Assembly (NCBI RefSeq): GCF_051380735.1
Contig: NZ_JBNYXQ010000001.1
Span: 682,001 to 746,000, forward strand
Direction: 5' to 3'
DNA from: Janthinobacterium sp051380735
GTDB lineage: Bacteria > Pseudomonadota > Gammaproteobacteria > Burkholderiales > Burkholderiaceae_D
Length of the DNA: 64,000 nt
Positions within the stretch are counted from its first letter, which is position 1. Each line of letters begins with the position of its first letter. A model generated the notes under the pieces. It was not told the DNA's origin, did not search any database, and saw only the letters and a program-made list of their open reading frames with translations. Below are positions 51,618-60,263 of this stretch, in pieces. Made by a program: the position numbers and the translations under genes.

Positions 51618-52079
51618 TCAGTGCTGGCTGGCCAGGCCCGTTTCCGTATCGGCAACCAGCCTGGCCAGTTCGCGCGGCAGCGCCTGGCCCAGGAAAGCCA
51701 GCGCCAGGGCATCGGGTTCGATGGCGGCGTCTGGCGGCAAGCTGCTTTCAAAGCCGCCCACCATGGTGCGGCAAAAGTGTGGCGACTGCGGCTGGGTTTC
51801 CAGGAACCAGCAGCCGCCATGGCTCTGCACGAAATACTCGCCGATAAAGTAGCCGAGCATGGTCCTGACCCATTGCCAGCTCTCGTCGCGGATGGCGATG
51901 TTGCGCATGGCGGCATCGACATAGGGCAGGTATTCGGCCGCATTGGTCAGCACTTCATGCGAGGGCTGGATGCCCAGGCGCTCGACAAAGCTCACCAGCG
52001 ACGTGCCCAGTTGATCGTAGTACGCATCGAAAGCCCGCTGCCCCTGCTGCACCTGCTGTTCTTGTTGTTTTGAAAGCAT
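51618..52079 (-). CDS. hypothetical protein
   Basis: A 153-residue acidic protein I do not recognise. There is no signal or membrane segment. Its central MLGYFIGEYFVQSHGGCWFLE has the 'G-YxGE...GGxW' pattern found in several small uncharacterised families, some of them linked to toxin immunity. It is convergent with the Tli4-like lipoprotein (10 bases between stops) and upstream of sulP on the same strand. Codon use looks like the neighbours. Confidence 0.6.
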   Translation of the reverse strand: MLSKQQEQQVQQGQRAFDAYYDQLGTSLVSFVERLGIQPSHEVLTNAAEYLPYVDAAMRNIAIRDESWQWVRTMLGYFIGEYFVQSHGGCWFLETQPQSPHFCRTMVGGFESSLPPDAAIEPDALALAFLGQALPRELARLVADTETGLASQH

Positions 52080-52109
52080 TACCGCCTCGTGATTATCTGA
52101 ATATTGTTC

Positions 52110-53597
52110 TCAAGCCACGCCCACGTCGACGCCGGCGCGCGCCAGCAAGTCGTGATTGCGCCTCGACAGATGCCTGACCTGCAAATGCTTGCCGGCTTTT
52201 TCATAGCGCTCGTACAGTGCTTCCAGTGCGGCAATCGCCGAATGGTCGGCCATATGCAGATGCTTGCAATCGAGCACCACGCGCGCCGGGTCGGTAGCCG
52301 GCTGGAACAGCTCCTGGAAATGCACAGTCGAGGCAAAAAACAAGGTGCCGTGTGGCAGGTAGACGCGCTCGCCTGCCGTGCTGTCATCGATATCGGCGCG
52401 CATCTCGCGCGCATGCTGCCAGGCAAAATTGAGCGCCGCGATCACGATGCCGCAAGCAACCGCTACCGCCAGGTCGGTCAACACCGTGATGATGGTGACG
52501 GCGACGATCACCAGCGCATCCTGCCTTGGCACCTTGCCCAGTACCCGCAGCGAGCCCCAGGCAAACGTTTCCTGCGCCACCACGAACATCACGCCGACCA
52601 GGGCCGCGAGCGGAATGCGCTCGATCAGGGGCGACAGGAACAGGATGAACAGCAAGATCATCACGCCGGCGGTCACGCCCGACAGGCGCGAACGGCCACC
52701 CGAGCTGAGATTGATCATGGTCTGGCCTATCATGGCGCAGCCGCCCATGCCGCCAAACAAGCCCGAGACAATGTTCGAGGCACCCAGCGCCACGCATTCG
52801 CGATTCGGCTGGCCACGCGTTTCGGTAATATCGTCGGTCAGGTTAAACGTCAACAAGGTTTCCAGCAGCCCGACCATCGCCATCAGCGTGGCGTATGGCC
52901 AGATGATTTTTAGTGTCTCCATGTTGAAAGGCACGGTGGGGAAATGCAAGGCCGGCAAGCCGCCGGCGATATGTGCCAGGTCACCCAGGGTGCGCGTGGG
53001 CAGCTGCAGCCCGAAAGTGAGCAGTCCTACGCCGACAATCGCCACCAGCGCCGGCGGCACCGCCTTCGTGATGCGCGGCAGCGCATACACAATCAACATG
53101 GTCAGGCCGACCAGTGCGCACATCATCCATAATGCCTGACCGTGCAGCCAGTGCTCGCCCTGTGGCGTTTTTTCGCGGAAATGTTCAAGTTGGGCCATGG
53201 CGATCACGATGGCAAGGCCGTTCACAAAACCGAGCATGACCGGATACGGCACCATGCGGATCAGCTTACCCAGGCGCAAGACGCCGAACAGCACCATCAC
53301 GACGCCGCCCAGCACCACGGTTGCCAGCAGGTATTGAACGCCATGCTGGGCCACCAGCGCCACGATCACCACCGCCATCGAGCCGGCCGCGCCCGAAATC
53401 ATGCCGGGCCGCCCCCCAAACACGGCCGTCATGGCGCAGATAATAAAGGCGCCATACAGGCCCATCAACGGATTGAGCTGCGCAACCAGGGCAAAGGCGA
53501 TGCACTCGGGTACCAGAGCGAACGAGGTCGTCAGGCCGGCCAAGAAATTTTTTTTTATATTCGGGAACCATTCGGCCCGAAACGCTGCATTGATCAT
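52110..53597 (-). CDS. SulP-family inorganic anion transporter
   Basis: A 495-residue anion transporter (sulfate, bicarbonate or a related anion). The membrane domain (about residues 1-370, roughly 12-14 segments) begins FLAGLTTSFALVPECIAFAL and contains NPLMGLYGAF, SGAAGSMAVVIVALV and GGMGGCAMIGQTMINLSSGGRSR. The C-terminal STAS domain (about 400-490) includes RVVLDCKHLHMADHSAIAALEALYERYEKAGK. The QTMINLSSGGRSRLSG segment fits the SulP/bicarbonate group. Ion specificity not assignable. Confidence 0.88.
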   Translation of the reverse strand: MINAAFRAEWFPNIKKNFLAGLTTSFALVPECIAFALVAQLNPLMGLYGAFIICAMTAVFGGRPGMISGAAGSMAVVIVALVAQHGVQYLLATVVLGGVVMVLFGVLRLGKLIRMVPYPVMLGFVNGLAIVIAMAQLEHFREKTPQGEHWLHGQALWMMCALVGLTMLIVYALPRITKAVPPALVAIVGVGLLTFGLQLPTRTLGDLAHIAGGLPALHFPTVPFNMETLKIIWPYATLMAMVGLLETLLTFNLTDDITETRGQPNRECVALGASNIVSGLFGGMGGCAMIGQTMINLSSGGRSRLSGVTAGVMILLFILFLSPLIERIPLAALVGVMFVVAQETFAWGSLRVLGKVPRQDALVIVAVTIITVLTDLAVAVACGIVIAALNFAWQHAREMRADIDDSTAGERVYLPHGTLFFASTVHFQELFQPATDPARVVLDCKHLHMADHSAIAALEALYERYEKAGKHLQVRHLSRRNHDLLARAGVDVGVA

Positions 53598-53878
53598 TGA
53601 ACTATCCAGTTAAACAGTAAGAGCAGCCTGTTGCCGCACATCAAGGCGCAAGCAGGCATCAGTTTCGCAGGGGAAACCGGCGTGTAGCGATCAGTTGGAA
53701 GGTCAATGACTACATCGGCATGGTGCAATGAGACGATAAACCGCGCGCCGGGCGGCGCTGCTGGGCCAGCTGGCATTATACAAGATGCGCCATGCCATCA
53801 TCATCGCCTGCGCCGCTGTCGCAGATAGGCGAAAATAGCGGCACATCACCCGATTCCACTCTTGCGGAGCTTACCACC
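53598..53878. other. intergenic region between sulP and GST gene
   Basis: About 280 bases between the divergent sulP and GST genes. The GST frame remains open upstream to 53792, but no ribosome-binding site supports it. Apart from a GGAG before ATG 53879, nothing is recognised. Confidence 0.5.
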
Positions 53879-54574
53879 ATGCACAGTCTTGCCGATTTCC
53901 CGATTACCGAAAAATGGCCAGCGTCCCATCCCGAGCGCCTGCAGCTCTATTCGCTGGCCACGCCGAATGGCGTCAAGGTCTCCATCATGCTGGAAGAAAC
54001 CGGTCTGCCCTACGAGGCGCACCGCATTACCCTGGACCAGGACGGCGTGCTGTCACCGCCCTTCCTGTCACTCAATCCCAACAACAAGATTCCCGCCATC
54101 ATAGACCCGACAGGTCCGAACGGAAAACCGCTGGCACTGTTTGAATCAGGCGCGATTCTGCTGTACCTGGCAGAAAAAACCGGACAATTCCTGCCTGCGG
54201 ACCCGGCGCTGCGCCATGAAACCATACAGTGGCTGATGTTGCAGATGGGCGGCGTGGGGCCGATGTTCGGCCAGCTGGGATTTTTTCACCGCTTTGCCGG
54301 CAAGGAATATGAAGACAAACGCCCTTTGCAGCGCTATGTGACGGAAGCGAAGCGTTTGCTGGCCGTGCTGGAACAGCGCCTGACGGGCCGCGACTGGATT
54401 ATGGGCGAGCAATACACGATCGCCGATATCGCCATCTTCCCGTGGGTACGCATCCTCAGCGGCTATTATGAAGCGGCCGAACTGCTGGGCACGGACAATT
54501 ACCCCCAGGTGCAGCGCGCGCTGGGGCGCTTTGTGGAGCGCCCTGCCGTCATCAAGGGCCTGGCCACGCCGTAG
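53879..54574 (+). CDS. glutathione S-transferase, YfcG/Nu-class
   Basis: A 231-residue GST. The thioredoxin-like N-domain (about 18-100) reads LQLYSLATPNGVKVSIMLEE, NPNNKIPAIIDP and LFESGAILLYLAEKTG. An all-helical C-domain follows with IMGEQYTIADIAIFPWV. The TPNG...NNKIPAI..ESGAILLYLAEKTG pattern closely follows E. coli YfcG, a glutathione-dependent disulfide reductase. Predicted cytoplasmic. ATG 53879 is used with GGAG ten bases upstream. Confidence 0.9.
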   Translation: MHSLADFPITEKWPASHPERLQLYSLATPNGVKVSIMLEETGLPYEAHRITLDQDGVLSPPFLSLNPNNKIPAIIDPTGPNGKPLALFESGAILLYLAEKTGQFLPADPALRHETIQWLMLQMGGVGPMFGQLGFFHRFAGKEYEDKRPLQRYVTEAKRLLAVLEQRLTGRDWIMGEQYTIADIAIFPWVRILSGYYEAAELLGTDNYPQVQRALGRFVERPAVIKGLATP

Positions 54575-54644
54575 GCAAATACTTCAACAAGCGGGCGTGC
54601 ACGACGCCGGCACGGCCAGCTTGCTGGCGACTGAATCGATGGAC

Positions 54645-54677
54645 AAAAAAAACCCGCATCGCTGCGGGTTTTTTTCT
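54645..54677. terminator. bidirectional intrinsic terminator
   Basis: An eight-bp stem AACCCGCA/TGCGGGTT around a TCGC loop has A-runs on the left and T-runs on the right. It can end both the GST transcript (plus) and the uvrC-pgsA-tRNA transcript (minus). Confidence 0.88.
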
Positions 54678-54700
54678 ACTGAATTTCTACTACTTATTAC

Positions 54701-54774
54701 TGGAGGCGAGGACGGGAATCGAACCCGTCTAAACGGCTTTGCAGGCCGCTGCATAACCTCTTTGCTACCTCGCC
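54701..54774 (-). tRNA. tRNA-Cys (GCA)
   Basis: A 74-base tRNA with encoded CCA. The acceptor pair is GGCGAGG/CCTCGCC, the anticodon GCA is at 54740-54742 and GGTTCGATTCC forms the T-arm. It is the last gene of the minus-strand cluster, equal in place to cysT after glyW in E. coli. Confidence 0.95.
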
Positions 54775-54814
54775 TGAGGAACTGCTGCAATGCACCTTCC
54801 GGCACATCTGAAAC

Positions 54815-54890
54815 TGGAGCGGGAGAAGAGTCTCGAACTCTCGACCTCAACCTTGGCAAGGTTGCGCTCTACCAACTGAGCTACTCCCGC
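54815..54890 (-). tRNA. tRNA-Gly (GCC), copy 5
   Basis: A 76-base tRNA with encoded CCA, acceptor GCGGGAG/CTCCCGC, anticodon GCC. Identical in sequence to the other four copies in this array. Confidence 0.95.
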
Positions 54891-54965
54891 ATGGAGCTAT
54901 TGCCATCACGCTGCATCATCGAAGGCAGCGTACAGGAAGCAAGCTGCGCTTCCCTCAAGAATTCT

Positions 54966-55041
54966 TGGAGCGGGAGAAGAGTCTCGAACTCTCGACCTCA
55001 ACCTTGGCAAGGTTGCGCTCTACCAACTGAGCTACTCCCGC
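54966..55041 (-). tRNA. tRNA-Gly (GCC), copy 4
   Basis: Identical 76-base tRNA-Gly with CCA. The spacer to copy 5 is 75 bases and not related to the other spacers. Confidence 0.95.
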
Positions 55042-55103
55042 ATGGAGCTTCTGTTTTCTGCTTGCTGCGCCGTGTTGCTTTATTTGCTGCTTCCAGTTTT
55101 CAC

Positions 55104-55179
55104 TGGAGCGGGAGAAGAGTCTCGAACTCTCGACCTCAACCTTGGCAAGGTTGCGCTCTACCAACTGAGCTACTCCCGC
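55104..55179 (-). tRNA. tRNA-Gly (GCC), copy 3
   Basis: Identical 76-base tRNA-Gly with CCA. The spacer to copy 4 is 62 bases. Confidence 0.95.
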
Positions 55180-55247
55180 AGGGGACTGCTATTTTACTTT
55201 TTTTTGCTACGTTTTTGCTACCACTTACAACTAGTGCAAGTATTCAC

Positions 55248-55323
55248 TGGAGCGGGAGAAGAGTCTCGAACTCTCGACCTCAACCTTGGCAAGGTTGCGC
55301 TCTACCAACTGAGCTACTCCCGC
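55248..55323 (-). tRNA. tRNA-Gly (GCC), copy 2
   Basis: Identical 76-base tRNA-Gly with CCA. The spacer to copy 3 is 68 bases. Confidence 0.95.
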
Positions 55324-55413
55324 AGTGGACAACATTGTATCAGAAGCTCTACTACACTGCCAGTACTACTTTTTTCTGCTACCGCTGTTTTACCTATGAC
55401 ACTTCCAGCAAAC

Positions 55414-55489
55414 TGGAGCGGGAGAAGAGTCTCGAACTCTCGACCTCAACCTTGGCAAGGTTGCGCTCTACCAACTGAGCTACTCCCGC
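55414..55489 (-). tRNA. tRNA-Gly (GCC), copy 1
   Basis: Identical 76-base tRNA-Gly with CCA, first transcribed, 83 bases after the pgsA stop. The spacer to copy 2 is 90 bases. Confidence 0.95.
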
Positions 55490-55572
55490 GTCATCAACAA
55501 CAGGCCAGCATTATAGAGGGATTACAGAGGCTGTCAACGGGATTTTTAAGCCGATTTTCAGCCCGCTGTGGC

Positions 55573-56157
55573 TCAATGCAAATTGCCGGCCTTTTCCTTG
55601 ATCAGCGGCCATGCCAGACGCAAATAATAAAACATCGACCACACCGTCAGCACGCAGGCGATCCACATCAGCTTTTCGCCCCACACATGGGTGTCGATGG
55701 CGCCGAAGATCACCTCGTGGTACAGCAGCAGCGGAATCGCCGTCATCTGGGCGGCCGTCTTGATCTTGCCGATCGAACTGACGGCCACCGATTTCGACGC
55801 GCCGATTTGCGCCATCCATTCGCGCAGGGCCGAGATGGTGATTTCACGGCCGATGATAATAAACGCCAGCACGGCATTGACGCGGTCCAGCTGCACCAGC
55901 ACCAGCAAGGCGCCGGCCACCATCAGCTTGTCGGCGACCGGATCGAGAAAGGCACCAAAGGCCGAGGTCTGGTTCCAGCGGCGGGCCAGGAAGCCGTCGA
56001 ACCAGTCGGTCACGGCGGCAACAATAAAGACCAGGGTGGCCACCAGGTTCTGGTCGCCATGCAGCAGCATCGACGGCGGCAGGTAGAACACGCCAACGAC
56101 CAGCGGGATCAGGGCCACGCGCAGCCAGGTCAGGAGAATGGGAATATTAAAAGGCAT
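55573..56157 (-). CDS. pgsA: phosphatidylglycerophosphate synthase
   Basis: A 194-residue CDP-alcohol phosphatidyltransferase making phosphatidylglycerophosphate from CDP-diacylglycerol and glycerol-3-phosphate in the inner membrane. The catalytic motif DGFLARRWNQTSAFGAFLDPVADK (about residues 59-82) is complete with its Asp residues. About five hydrophobic helices. The start at 56157 (MPFNIPILLTWLR) is the family N-terminus; the ribosome-binding site is weak. It lies between uvrC and the tRNA-Gly array, as in E. coli. Confidence 0.93.
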   Translation of the reverse strand: MPFNIPILLTWLRVALIPLVVGVFYLPPSMLLHGDQNLVATLVFIVAAVTDWFDGFLARRWNQTSAFGAFLDPVADKLMVAGALLVLVQLDRVNAVLAFIIIGREITISALREWMAQIGASKSVAVSSIGKIKTAAQMTAIPLLLYHEVIFGAIDTHVWGEKLMWIACVLTVWSMFYYLRLAWPLIKEKAGNLH

Positions 56158-56276
56158 AGGAAAGCAATCGGCCGACGGGTAAATTAAATAAAGCACCAAC
56201 AAAGCGCCACTAGTCTACATGGCACGCGGGTATAAGCCTAGTCCGGTTGCGGCGGTGCCGGACCAGGCCTGTACGA

Positions 56277-58157
56277 CTAATGCAATTGCTTGTAAATCTC
56301 TTCTGCAAGTTGGGTGGAAATCCCCTCCACGGACATCAGGTCTTCCACGCTGGCATCGACCACGCCGCGCAGGCCGCCAAAGCGCGACAGCAGTTTTTGC
56401 CTGCGCTTGGCGCCTATCCCCTCGATTTCCTCCAGCCTTGACGTCTGGCGCGTCTTGGCGCGCTTGGCACGCATGCCGGTAATGGCAAAACGGTGGGCCT
56501 CGTCGCGGATCTGCGCGATCAGCATCAGCGCCGCCGACTCCTTGCCCAATTCCTGCGCCGGTCGACCATCGACAAACAGCAAGGTTTCCAGCCCGACTCG
56601 CCTGCCCTCGCCCTTGGCCACGCCGACGATCAGGCTGATGTCCAGCCCCAGTTCGGCAAACACCTGGCGCGCCATTTCGATCTGGCCCTTGCCGCCGTCG
56701 ATCAGCACCACGTCCGGCATCACGCCGTCGCCATTGGCCACTTTTTCATAGCGCCGCATCAGCACTTGCCGCATAGCCGCGTAATCGTCGCCGGGCGTGA
56801 TGTCGTTGATGTTATAGCGCCGGTATTCGCCGTTCTGCATCGCATGATGATGGAACACCACGCACGAGGCCTGCGTCGCTTCGCCCTGGGTGTGGCTGAT
56901 ATCGAAACATTCGACGCGGATGGTGTCGAGGTCTTCCGCTTCCAGGCGCAGCGCATCGGCCAGCGCACGCGTGCGCGACTGCTGCGAGCCCTGCTCGGAC
57001 AGCAAGCGCGCCAGCGAAATCTCCGCTCCCTTCTGCGCCAGCTCCAGCCACTGGCGGCGCTGCCCCTGCGGCTGAAAAATCAGGTTGATGCGGTGACCAC
57101 ACTGTTCCATCAACGCCACCATCAGCGCCGGCTGGTCGAATTCGAGATTCAGGATCAGGGTGCCGGGGATAAATTTTTCAGTGTAGTGCTGGGCCAGGAA
57201 AGCGGCCAGCACTTCGACTTCGATGGCTTCCTCGGCAATCGCCGCCGCATCGCTCAACTGGCTCGGAAAATAGGCGCGGTCGCCCAGGTGGCGCCCGCCG
57301 CGCACCATCGCCAGATTGACGCAGGCGCGGCCGCCCTGTACCAGCACGGCGATGATGTCGACGTCGGCGTCGCCCGTGGTTTCCATGCTTTGCTGGTGCA
57401 GCACGCGCGACAGCGAATTGATCTGGTTGCGCACCAACACCGCCTGCTCGAATTTCAGGTCGGCCGCATAGGCGTGCATTTTCTTTTCCAGGTCGGCCAT
57501 CACTTCGCTTTGCCGGCCGCGCAGGAAGCGCGCTGCATTTTCCACGTCGTTTTTATAGTCTTCCTTGCTGATCAGGTCGACGCACGGCGCGCTGCAGCGG
57601 CCGATCTGGTGCAGCAGACAAGGCCGCGTGCGGTTCGCATACACGCTGTCTTCGCAAGTGCGGATCAGGAACACCTTCTGCAGTATCTGCATCGATTCCT
57701 TGACCGCCCAGGAACTGGGAAACGGCCCGAAATACTGGTTTTTCTTGTCCACCGAGCCGCGGTAGTAGACCATGCGCGGCGCATCGCCACCGGTGATTTT
57801 CAAATACGGGTAGGACTTGTCGTCGCGGAACAGGATGTTGTAGCGCGGCTGCAGCGCCTTGATCAGGTTGTTTTCGAGGATCAGCGCTTCTGCCTCGCTG
57901 TGCGTGACCGTCGTTTCCAGGCGCGCAATGCGCTCGACCATCATGGCGATGCGCGGGCTGGCCAGGTTTTTCTGGAAGTAGCTCGACACGCGCTTTTTCA
58001 GGTCGCGCGCCTTGCCCACGTACAGCACCTTGTCGCTGGCGTCAAAGTAGCGGTAGACACCGGGCAGGTTGGGCAGCCTGGCAACGGTGGCCAGCACTTG
58101 CGCGCGCGGATCGGGGGCGGGGACGACGGCGTTCAGATCGGGTATTGCTTCGGTCAT
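56277..58157 (-). CDS. uvrC: UvrABC excision nuclease subunit UvrC
   Basis: A 626-residue nucleotide-excision-repair nuclease. The N-terminal GIY-YIG domain (LPGVYRYFDASDKVLYVGKARDL, about residues 30-52) makes the 3' incision. The UVR domain and the RNase-H-like domain (IRVECFDISHTQGE, DVVLIDGGKGQIEMA) make the 5' incision. A C-terminal helix-hairpin-helix pair (IEGIGAKRRQKLLSRFGGLRGV, ASVEDLMSVEGIS) binds DNA. The start at 58157 avoids translating through the palindromic repeat at 58173-58199. Confidence 0.94.
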   Translation of the reverse strand: MTEAIPDLNAVVPAPDPRAQVLATVARLPNLPGVYRYFDASDKVLYVGKARDLKKRVSSYFQKNLASPRIAMMVERIARLETTVTHSEAEALILENNLIKALQPRYNILFRDDKSYPYLKITGGDAPRMVYYRGSVDKKNQYFGPFPSSWAVKESMQILQKVFLIRTCEDSVYANRTRPCLLHQIGRCSAPCVDLISKEDYKNDVENAARFLRGRQSEVMADLEKKMHAYAADLKFEQAVLVRNQINSLSRVLHQQSMETTGDADVDIIAVLVQGGRACVNLAMVRGGRHLGDRAYFPSQLSDAAAIAEEAIEVEVLAAFLAQHYTEKFIPGTLILNLEFDQPALMVALMEQCGHRINLIFQPQGQRRQWLELAQKGAEISLARLLSEQGSQQSRTRALADALRLEAEDLDTIRVECFDISHTQGEATQASCVVFHHHAMQNGEYRRYNINDITPGDDYAAMRQVLMRRYEKVANGDGVMPDVVLIDGGKGQIEMARQVFAELGLDISLIVGVAKGEGRRVGLETLLFVDGRPAQELGKESAALMLIAQIRDEAHRFAITGMRAKRAKTRQTSRLEEIEGIGAKRRQKLLSRFGGLRGVVDASVEDLMSVEGISTQLAEEIYKQLH

Positions 58158-58172
58158 TGCTGGCTCGGTTTT

Positions 58173-58199
58173 GGGGTCAGACCCGCCGGGTCTGACCCC
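58173..58199. repeat. 27-bp palindromic repeat, copy 2
   Basis: Same arms as the copy at 40060-40086, with GCC at the centre. It lies between the acpS stop and the uvrC start, 16 bases from the chosen uvrC ATG. Confidence 0.85.
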
Positions 58200-58213
58200 A
58201 GCATTCGTCTGTG

Positions 58214-58609
58214 TCAAGGCGCTTGCTCCACAATCACAAACGCCACAGCATACTCTTCTTCGTCGCTGATCGTCACCTGCGCACTCAAGCGATGCTGTGC
58301 CATGAAGTCGGCCAGCACGCCGCTGCAGACGATCATCGGCTTGCCGCTCGGGTGGTTCAGCATCTGCGCGGCGGGCCAGGTCATCGGCATGCGCAGGCCC
58401 AGGCCAATCGCCTTTGAGAATGCCTCCTTGGCAGCAAAGCGGGTGGCCAGGAAGCGCACGCCGCGCACGGCACTCCTGGCGCTGCGGGCACGGAATTTTT
58501 CCAGTTCCTGCGGCCCCAGTATCTTCTTTGCAAAGCGCTCGCCATGGCGCTCGAGTGCGGCTTCGATGCGCGGGATCTTGCAGATATCGGTGCCTATGCC
58601 GTAAATCAT
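58214..58609 (-). CDS. acpS: holo-[acyl-carrier-protein] synthase
   Basis: A 131-residue 4'-phosphopantetheinyl transferase that activates ACP with CoA. Motifs GIGTDICKIPRIEAALERHG and FLATRFAAKEAFSKAIG hold the Mg-binding Asp and Glu. Its ATG overlaps the pdxJ stop by four bases (ATGA). Confidence 0.94.
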   Translation of the reverse strand: MIYGIGTDICKIPRIEAALERHGERFAKKILGPQELEKFRARSARSAVRGVRFLATRFAAKEAFSKAIGLGLRMPMTWPAAQMLNHPSGKPMIVCSGVLADFMAQHRLSAQVTISDEEEYAVAFVIVEQAP

Positions 58610-59376
58610 GACTTGCCCGACCGGTTGCCGATGCGCGTGGCGACCATAATGGCCTTCATTTCGCGCACGGCGTTTTCCCAGCCGACAAACACGGCGTGGG
58701 CGACGATAGCGTGACCGATATTGAGTTCGGCAATATCCGGAATCGCGGCGATCGCCTGCACATTGGTGTAATGCAAACCATGGCCCGCATTGACCTTCAG
58801 GCCACGGGTGGCGGCAAACAGCACGCCGGCCTTGATGCGTTCGAGTTCCGCCAGTTGCTCGGCACCTTCAGTATCCGCATAGCGGCCCGTGTGCAGCTCG
58901 ATCACGGGCGCACCCATGTCGGCGGCAGCGGCGATCTGCGCTTCGTCCGCATCGATAAACAGGCTGACACGGATGCCCTCGCCTTGCAGCTGCTTGACGG
59001 CCGCCGACACTTCCTTGTAATAGCGCACCACGTCCAGGCCGCCTTCGGTGGTCACTTCGGTGCGCTTTTCCGGCACCAGGCACACATCGGCAGGCTTGAT
59101 GCGGCATGCAAAATCGAGCATCTCGGCGGTGACGGCCGCTTCCAGGTTCATGCGCGTCATCAACTGCGGCGCGATGGCAATCACATCGGCGTCCTTGATA
59201 TGGCGGCGGTCTTCACGCAGATGCAGGGTAATACAGTCGGCACCGGCCTGCTCGGCCAGCAGGGCCGCACGCAGCGGATCGGGGTACTGCGTGCCACGCG
59301 CATTGCGCAAGGTGGCCACATGGTCGATATTGATGCCCAGGTCGATGACGGGGCCGGCAGGCTGCAAAAAACTCAT
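58606..59376 (-). CDS. pdxJ: pyridoxine 5'-phosphate synthase
   Basis: A 256-residue TIM-barrel enzyme forming pyridoxine phosphate from 1-deoxyxylulose-5-phosphate and 3-amino-2-oxopropyl phosphate. The N-terminus LGINIDHVATLRNARGTQYPDPL is diagnostic, as are ITLHLREDRRHI, CLVPEKRTEVTTEGG and GHGLHYTNV. It lies 34 bases downstream of recO. Confidence 0.95.
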   Translation of the reverse strand: MSFLQPAGPVIDLGINIDHVATLRNARGTQYPDPLRAALLAEQAGADCITLHLREDRRHIKDADVIAIAPQLMTRMNLEAAVTAEMLDFACRIKPADVCLVPEKRTEVTTEGGLDVVRYYKEVSAAVKQLQGEGIRVSLFIDADEAQIAAAADMGAPVIELHTGRYADTEGAEQLAELERIKAGVLFAATRGLKVNAGHGLHYTNVQAIAAIPDIAELNIGHAIVAHAVFVGWENAVREMKAIMVATRIGNRSGKS

Positions 59377-59410
59377 GATAATTTTCCGTAAAAACTGTAG
59401 GGATTGAACA

Positions 59411-60235
59411 TTACAACTGCATCAGATCGATCAGCATCTGGCGCGTGTTCAGGGTCGCGCCGCCGAGCTGATGGGCCAGCAGGAAGCGCATCAGCGTCTT
59501 GCTTTGCGCCTGCGTGGCCGCATCGGCATAATCTTCGCACTCCATGTCGAGCAGGGTCTTGCCGGTGATGCGCGGCCAGGCGTCGCCAGCCTGCGCCGGA
59601 CGGGGGCCGCGCTCGGGGTCGACCACATACACCTGCCCTGCCTGCACCGGCTGGCGCGTGCCGGTGCAGCGCACCAGGTCGGCCGCCACGCCGGTTTCCT
59701 TCAGCAGCGCGCGCTCGAACTTGCGCAGCACGATGGGCGCCGGCTCATTGTGCGCCAGTTGATTCAAGGTAGCAACGTAGTGGTCGAACAGGACTGGATG
59801 CGGATCGTCGCGCGCCAGCAGCCTGACCAGCAATTCGTTCAGGTAGAAGCCGCACAGCAAGGCGGTTTTCTCCAGCGGCAGCATGCCACCGACCCATTCG
59901 GCGCTGGTCAGGATGCGCAGTTCGGACTTGCCGGTCCAGCCCGCCTGCAGCGGCTGGAAGGTCTGCAGCACGCCGCGCAGTTGCGAATGCGGCCGCTTGG
60001 CGCCCTTGGCAACGAGCGCGATGCGGCCAAAGTCGCGCGTCAGCACGTCGATGATCAGGCTGGTTTCTTTATGGGAATAGCTGTGCAGCACGAAGGCTGG
60101 CTGGCCCGTAACGCGGCCATCGCGCCCGGGCGGGCGGCTTGCGGTACGCCGCGGTGCTGGCGGGGATGGCACAGCGACAGGCTGCACCGGGACGGCCGGG
60201 ACGGCGCCTGGCAGCGCTGGCGTGGTGGTGCTCAT
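59411..60235 (-). CDS. recO: DNA repair protein RecO
   Basis: A 274-residue RecO, which loads RecA with RecR in recombinational repair. The OB-fold begins at about residue 47 (FVLHSYSHKETSLIIDVLTRDFGRIALVAKGAKRP). A helical domain follows (AALLCGFYLNELLVRLLARDDPHP...LFDHYVATL). Residues 1-45 are a Pro/Ala-rich extension not found in E. coli RecO, probably disordered. No zinc-ribbon Cys set is apparent. Confidence 0.92.
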   Translation of the reverse strand: MSTTTPALPGAVPAVPVQPVAVPSPPAPRRTASRPPGRDGRVTGQPAFVLHSYSHKETSLIIDVLTRDFGRIALVAKGAKRPHSQLRGVLQTFQPLQAGWTGKSELRILTSAEWVGGMLPLEKTALLCGFYLNELLVRLLARDDPHPVLFDHYVATLNQLAHNEPAPIVLRKFERALLKETGVAADLVRCTGTRQPVQAGQVYVVDPERGPRPAQAGDAWPRITGKTLLDMECEDYADAATQAQSKTLMRFLLAHQLGGATLNTRQMLIDLMQL

Positions 60236-60263
60236 GCGTGTGGCGTCATCCCCTGGTATGGAC

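Noticed and set aside
54468..55478. Plus-strand 336-codon frame with a repeated peptide unit
   Set aside because: The repeats are the five tRNA-Gly genes read in the wrong strand; the frame has no independent coding support.
54815..55489. Regularly spaced 76-base repeats resembling a CRISPR array
   Set aside because: Each repeat folds as tRNA-Gly with CCA end, the spacers are unequal at 62-90 bases, and no cas genes are present.
56493..58604. Long plus-strand open frame (703 codons)
   Set aside because: Antisense to uvrC and acpS; no recognisable domain.
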